A stretch of 10,633 bases of DNA from Ignavibacteria bacterium (GTDB taxonomy: Bacteria; Bacteroidota; Ignavibacteria; Tepidaquicellales; OLB5): the NCBI GenBank assembly GCA_030835005.1, contig JAUQWT010000039.1:1-10633 (forward strand), read 5' to 3'. A model generated the notes under the pieces. The model saw only the letters and a program-made list of their open reading frames with translations. It was not told the DNA's origin and made no database searches. Made by a program: the position numbers and the translations under genes. Below are positions 7,613 through 10,633 of this stretch, piece by piece (positions within the stretch are counted from its first letter, which is position 1; each line of letters opens with the position of its first letter).

Positions 7613-7951
7613 TTATATATACCCCGGCATGGTTTCGAGGTATTGTTTCTTGGCATAGAGATGTTCTTCAGTCTCTAAATGGTCAGCATCCTGCACGCAG
7701 CCATCCTTCGTACAGGCAGTTTTGCAGATTGGCTCCGGATACTTTCCGATGCACTCTGTACATTTATCCGGCACAATGTAATAATGTTTAGGCGACCAGA
7801 ATTCATCATGCGCTAAAGACTCATCGCAATACATGAAATACCTGTTATGTATTTTGCGCCAGTTCACTCCGCCTGCGTAAATTGCATTGTAAGGACAAAG
7901 TATTTCGCAAATCCCGCAATTAGTACAATTGTCTAAGATCATCATGGGCAT
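7613..7951 (-). CDS. Alvin-type 2[4Fe-4S] ferredoxin (YfhL-like) with a central insertion
   Basis: This is a small cytosolic electron carrier of 112 aa. The first cluster motif is CTNCGICEILCP (Cys9, 12, 15, 19). The second is Cys64-x2-Cys67-x8-Cys76-x3-Cys80, in KCTECIGKYPEPICKTAC. The eight-residue gap between the second and third Cys of that motif, plus a C-terminal tail with HLETEEHLY, marks the Alvin/YfhL group. YfhL proteins are about 86 aa. The extra residues here lie between the two cluster motifs, about 25-62, rich in aromatic residues (WRKIHNRYFMYC, FWSPKHYY) and containing Cys42. Cys85 is another extra Cys. The start could be Met1, Met3 or Met4 (7951, 7945, 7942); no SD helps decide. 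Its partner is unknown; nothing nearby suggests nitrogenase or Fe-S assembly. Confidence 0.9.
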   Translation of the reverse strand: MPMMILDNCTNCGICEILCPYNAIYAGGVNWRKIHNRYFMYCDESLAHDEFWSPKHYYIVPDKCTECIGKYPEPICKTACTKDGCVQDADHLETEEHLYAKKQYLETMPGYI

Positions 7952-8053
7952 AGTACTATAACCCCTTTCTTTTTGATTGAAACCTGATAGACAGCTAAAA
8001 CAAATAAATTGAGTATCCTAATATAATTCAGCACTCTGCCCAATACTATGACC

Positions 8054-8070
8054 AATATCAACTTGATATT
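8054..8070. promoter_or_regulatory. 17-bp palindrome, possible operator
   Basis: AATATCAACTTGATATT is a perfect 8-bp inverted repeat around one central C. It lies about 100 bp upstream of the ferredoxin start, in the divergent region shared with gnd. A second, shorter palindrome, GAGAATTCTC, follows at 8085-8094. The form suits a dimeric helix-turn-helix regulator, but no regulator gene is in the window and chance is possible in AT-rich DNA. I see nothing notable between the ferredoxin start and this site (7952-8053). Confidence 0.35.
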
Positions 8071-8132
8071 TGACAATTATCCATGAGAATTCTCTTGTGG
8101 TTCACCTCAGATGCGGCTTCTCTATGTACATG

Positions 8133-8266
8133 ACACACCCCGTCTTCACCTTCGGTGAATCCACCCCTCTCAAGAGGGGAATTTTATACTTTATTCCTAT
8201 CTCGAGAGGGGAGCGAAGCGGAAGGCCTGCCTGCCGATGACGGTGCAGGCAGGGGGTGAGGGCGAG
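8133..8266. repeat. GC-rich, inverted-repeat-rich dispersed-repeat-like element
   Basis: This segment is much richer in GC than its flanks and is almost entirely made of inverted repeats. From left to right: TTCACC-TTC-GGTGAA (8145-8159), CCCCTCTCAAGAGGGG (8164-8179), a degenerate second copy centred on CTCGAG (8201-8206) and running into GAGAGGGG, and CCTGCCTGC (8226-8234) pairing with GCAGGCAGG (8245-8253). The ends carry CACCCC-type sequence in opposite orientations: ACACCCC on the left and GGGGTGAG on the right. It codes for no credible protein. It resembles the non-autonomous REP/MITE-like repeats dispersed in Bacteroidota-type genomes, recalled from memory. Only one copy is in the window, so repetition is unproven. 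It lies between the divergent ferredoxin and gnd genes. Confidence 0.65.
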
Positions 8267-8342
8267 TATATGCAATTCTTTTAGCTATCAGATTTCAATA
8301 ACGTATTTATTCACTGTATTACCTTTATTCTATGACTTTAAT

Positions 8343-8402
8343 CGTTAATAATGTTGTTATATATTTATACTTAATTTATGTATTAAGAAGATGTTATTAA
8401 CG
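8343..8402 (+). promoter_or_regulatory. AT-rich probable promoter region of gnd-zwf with a 9-bp inverted repeat
   Basis: CGTTAATAA (8343-8351) and TTATTAACG (8394-8402) are exact inverted repeats 42 bp apart. They flank a very AT-rich segment containing TATACT (8366-8371), a 5/6 match to a -10 box without a convincing -35. If that box is used, the left arm lies at the -35 position and the right arm in the leader, an arrangement suited to a repressor. In AT-rich DNA such a repeat can occur by chance, so this is tentative. Confidence 0.3.
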
Positions 8403-8417
8403 CATTCAGGCAGAACC

Positions 8418-8424
8418 GGAGGAG
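8418..8424 (+). promoter_or_regulatory. Strong Shine-Dalgarno site of gnd
   Basis: GGAGGAG lies 4 nt before the ATG at 8429. It is the only clear SD in the window; dprA, the permease, rfbA, rfbC, glgP and the ferredoxin lack one. It fixes the gnd start and suggests strong initiation. Confidence 0.85.
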
Positions 8425-8428
8425 TAGT

Positions 8429-9343
8429 ATGAAAATTGGATTTATAGGTCTTGGCAAAATGGGCGGAAACATGGTTGAACGCCTTCTGCAAAATGGCCAT
8501 GAGGTTGTTGTTTTCGATAGGTCACAGGCCGGAATAGATCTTGCCGCAGCAAAAGGGGCTATTGCCTCAACTTCACTTGAAGATCTTACAAGCAAGCTGC
8601 CCGGAAGAAAAGTTGTTTGGCTGATGGTACCTTCAGGCGCTCCCGTAGATGAAAATATTAGCGGACTCAGTCAACTAATGCAAAAAGGAGATATCATCAT
8701 TGACGGCGGAAACTCTTACTGGAAAGACACAGTATCACGCGGAAAAATTCTGCTTGAAAAAGGTATTCATTTTGTAGATTGCGGAACAAGCGGCGGCATT
8801 TGGGGACTCAAAAACGGGTATTGCTTAATGTCAGGCGGTGTTGAAGAAGCAGTTAGTTACATCCAGCCGATATTTAAATCACTAGCTCCTGAGGGCGGCT
8901 ATACTTATTGCGGTACCAGCGGCGCAGGGCATTATGTTAAAATGGTGCATAACGGCATTGAGTATGGCATGATGCAGTCTTTTGCAGAAGGATTTGAAAT
9001 AATGGAAACCTCACCATTCAATCTTGATGTTAAACAGGTAGCAAGTGCCTGGAGGCATGGAAGTGTTGTGCAATCATGGCTTCTTGATCTTGCCGTAAAA
9101 GCTTTTGAGGAAGACCCCGGCCTTAAAGATATTAAAGGTTATGTTGAAGACAGCGGCGAAGGCAGGTGGACGATCCAGGCTGCAATTGATCAGAATGTTC
9201 CGGCTCATGTAATAACCTCTTCGCTTTATGCAAGATTTGAATCACGTCAAACTGACTCGTTTGCTATGAAGGTGCTTGCCGCGCTGCGCAATCAATTTGG
9301 CGGCCACAGGGTAATTAAAGATGAAAGAAAAAAAGAAAATTAA
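8429..9343 (+). CDS. gnd: 6-phosphogluconate dehydrogenase, decarboxylating, short (YqeC-type) form
   Basis: Gnd converts 6-phosphogluconate to ribulose-5-phosphate and CO2 with NAD(P)H formation in the oxidative pentose phosphate pathway. At 304 aa it belongs to the short class (about 300 aa, against about 470 for the E. coli type). The Rossmann motif is GFIGLGKMGGNM (4-15). Asp30 at the end of the second strand (VVVFDRS) replaces the Asn-Arg-Thr of NADP-specific enzymes and suggests NAD preference. The substrate-binding motif is CGTSGGIWGLKNG (118-130), and catalytic Lys171 and Asn175 lie in HYVKMVHNGIEYGMMQ. The ATG is set by a strong SD. zwf follows directly after the TAA stop, in the same frame. 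A candidate promoter lies at 8343-8402. Confidence 0.96.
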   Translation: MKIGFIGLGKMGGNMVERLLQNGHEVVVFDRSQAGIDLAAAKGAIASTSLEDLTSKLPGRKVVWLMVPSGAPVDENISGLSQLMQKGDIIIDGGNSYWKDTVSRGKILLEKGIHFVDCGTSGGIWGLKNGYCLMSGGVEEAVSYIQPIFKSLAPEGGYTYCGTSGAGHYVKMVHNGIEYGMMQSFAEGFEIMETSPFNLDVKQVASAWRHGSVVQSWLLDLAVKAFEEDPGLKDIKGYVEDSGEGRWTIQAAIDQNVPAHVITSSLYARFESRQTDSFAMKVLAALRNQFGGHRVIKDERKKEN

Positions 9344-10633
9344 TTGAAGAAACCGCAGAATTGTATAATTGTAATTTTCGGCGCCTCGGGTGACTTGACC
9401 AAAAGAAAATTGGTTCCTGCAATATTCGATCTTTACAAACAGGATATGCTTCCCGAAAAATTTGCCGTACTTGGGACTTCAAGCAGTAAGTTTACTGATG
9501 AAGAATTCCGCGGGAACATGAAAAGGGCTGTAGAGAAAAGTATAATTGATTGCACCGGTGACCAGCTCTCCGGCTTTTTAGATAAGCTGAATTACATATC
9601 TCTTGATTTCACAAATGCTGAAGGATATTCTGAAATTGCTGAAAAGTTGAAAGTCCTTGATAATACTTGCGATAGTAATTGCAATTATATATTTTACCTT
9701 GCAACTCTCCCCAGCCTGTTTGAAACAGTAATTGCAAATTTAGGAAAAGCATCACTTAACAAAAGCAAGACAGGTTATAGACGGATCGTTATCGAAAAAC
9801 CATTCGGTTACGATCTGGATTCTGCGCGCCTGATCAACAAGTCAATTCACAAAGTGTTTAAAGAAGAACAGATTTACAGAATAGACCACTACCTTGGCAA
9901 GGAAACAGTTCAGAATGTACTGGTTACAAGATTTTCAAATGGAATATTCGAGCCGATCTGGAACAGGAATTATATTCATCACGTCGAGATCACTTCTGCC
10001 GAACAAATAGGGATAGAAAACCGCGGAGTGTACTATGATAAAACCGGCGCTTTAAGAGATATGGTGCAAAGCCATTTGCTAAGGCTTGCCGCGCTAGTTG
10101 CAATGGAGCCGCCCTCTTCGTTTGATTCTGATGCAGTGAGGAATGAGCAGATAAAAGTACTGCAATCGCTCAGGCATATCAGTGAAAGCGAAGTTGAGAC
10201 CAGCGTTATCCGCGGACAGTATCTTAGCTCAACAATTAAAGGTGAATCCATTAAAGGATACCGTGAGGAAGAAGGCGTTGCACCAGATTCTAAGACCGAA
10301 ACTTATGCCGCAATAAAATTTTATATTGATAACTGGCGCTGGGGCGGAGTTCCTTTTTATATCCGCTCGGGGAAACGGCTCCCGACTAGGGTCACAGAGG
10401 CAGTGATTCATTTCAAGAAAACACCCCACTACTTGTTTAAGCAAACTTCAGGCGGCAATAATGAAAATCAGCTTATAATCAGAATTCAGCCAGATGAGGG
10501 TATCATATTGAAAATTGGTATGAAAGAGCCGGGAAGCGGCTTTAATGTTAAAAGTGTGAATATGGATTTTCATTACAAAGATCTTTCAGATATTCGTCTT
10601 CCCGAAGCATACGAGAGATTGTTGTATGACTGC
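9344..10633 (+). CDS. zwf: Glucose-6-phosphate 1-dehydrogenase (TTG start, 3' end cut by the window edge)
   Basis: Zwf oxidises glucose-6-phosphate to 6-phosphogluconolactone with NAD(P)+, the entry step of the oxidative pentose phosphate pathway. 430 codons are open to the right edge; full-length enzymes are about 480-510 aa. The coenzyme motif is IFGASGDLTKRK (11-22), EKPFGYDL (151-158) is conserved, and the active-site signature is RIDHYLGKE (179-187). WRWGGVPFYIRSGKRLP comes later. The first in-frame ATG is residue 35, after the coenzyme motif, so the true start must be earlier. TTG at 9344 is the only sensible choice: the codon before it is the TAA stop of gnd, and MKKPQNCIIVIFGASGD matches family N-termini. 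Translation presumably depends on coupling with gnd; only a purine-rich stretch lies upstream. The 3' neighbour in related genomes is often pgl, beyond this window. Confidence 0.95.
   Translation, partial: MKKPQNCIIVIFGASGDLTKRKLVPAIFDLYKQDMLPEKFAVLGTSSSKFTDEEFRGNMKRAVEKSIIDCTGDQLSGFLDKLNYISLDFTNAEGYSEIAEKLKVLDNTCDSNCNYIFYLATLPSLFETVIANLGKASLNKSKTGYRRIVIEKPFGYDLDSARLINKSIHKVFKEEQIYRIDHYLGKETVQNVLVTRFSNGIFEPIWNRNYIHHVEITSAEQIGIENRGVYYDKTGALRDMVQSHLLRLAALVAMEPPSSFDSDAVRNEQIKVLQSLRHISESEVETSVIRGQYLSSTIKGESIKGYREEEGVAPDSKTETYAAIKFYIDNWRWGGVPFYIRSGKRLPTRVTEAVIHFKKTPHYLFKQTSGGNNENQLIIRIQPDEGIILKIGMKEPGSGFNVKSVNMDFHYKDLSDIRLPEAYERLLYDC

Noticed and set aside
8085..8094. GAGAATTCTC palindrome as an independent operator
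   Set aside because: A 10-bp palindrome is common by chance; I kept it only as a note beside the 17-bp palindrome.
8164..8190. CCCCTCTCAAGAGGGG followed by AATTTTA as an intrinsic terminator
   Set aside because: The tract after the stem is mixed and there is no plus-strand gene upstream needing termination; it fits better as part of the repeat element.

Overview
The window is AT-rich, chromosomal and bacterial. Gene content, the general lack of Shine-Dalgarno (SD) sequences and the gnd-zwf pairing suggest the Bacteroidota/Chlorobiota/Ignavibacteriota group, and Ignavibacteria-like is my best guess. This is inferred from gene style and not from a marker gene. Most of the window is ordinary housekeeping sequence. 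I see no CRISPR array, transposase, phage gene, tRNA or rRNA.

Layout. (1) Positions 1-2321 lie on the minus strand: an OppC/DppC-type ABC permease, then dprA, which runs off the left edge. (2) Positions 2322-2746 hold no convincing protein gene. They contain a probable structured plus-strand small RNA with a long closing stem, two internal hairpins, two CCTCCT (anti-SD-like) motifs and an intrinsic terminator. (3) Positions 2747-3505, minus strand, encode an alpha/beta hydrolase of the family usually fused to OsmC, here without OsmC. (4) Positions 3628-7599, plus strand, carry rfbA, rfbC and glgP. (5) Positions 7613-7951, minus strand, encode an Alvin-type 2[4Fe-4S] ferredoxin. (6) Positions 7952-8428 are a divergent intergenic region with a 17-bp palindrome, a GC-rich repeat element made of inverted repeats, and an AT-rich promoter-like region. 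(7) From 8429 to the right edge, plus strand, are gnd and a partial zwf. They are in the same frame and separated only by one TAA stop codon, and zwf starts at TTG.

Functional links. GlgP releases glucose-1-phosphate from glycogen. RfbA uses glucose-1-phosphate with dTTP to make dTDP-glucose, and RfbC acts two steps later toward dTDP-L-rhamnose. The rfbB and rfbD genes are not in the window. Zwf and Gnd form the oxidative pentose phosphate branch from glucose-6-phosphate. The right two thirds is therefore a glucose-phosphate neighbourhood feeding surface sugar and pentose/reductant pathways. dprA, the permease, the hydrolase and the ferredoxin have no obvious link to it.

The item most worth following up is the putative small RNA at about 2569-2747. 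The gnd-zwf single-stop junction comes next.
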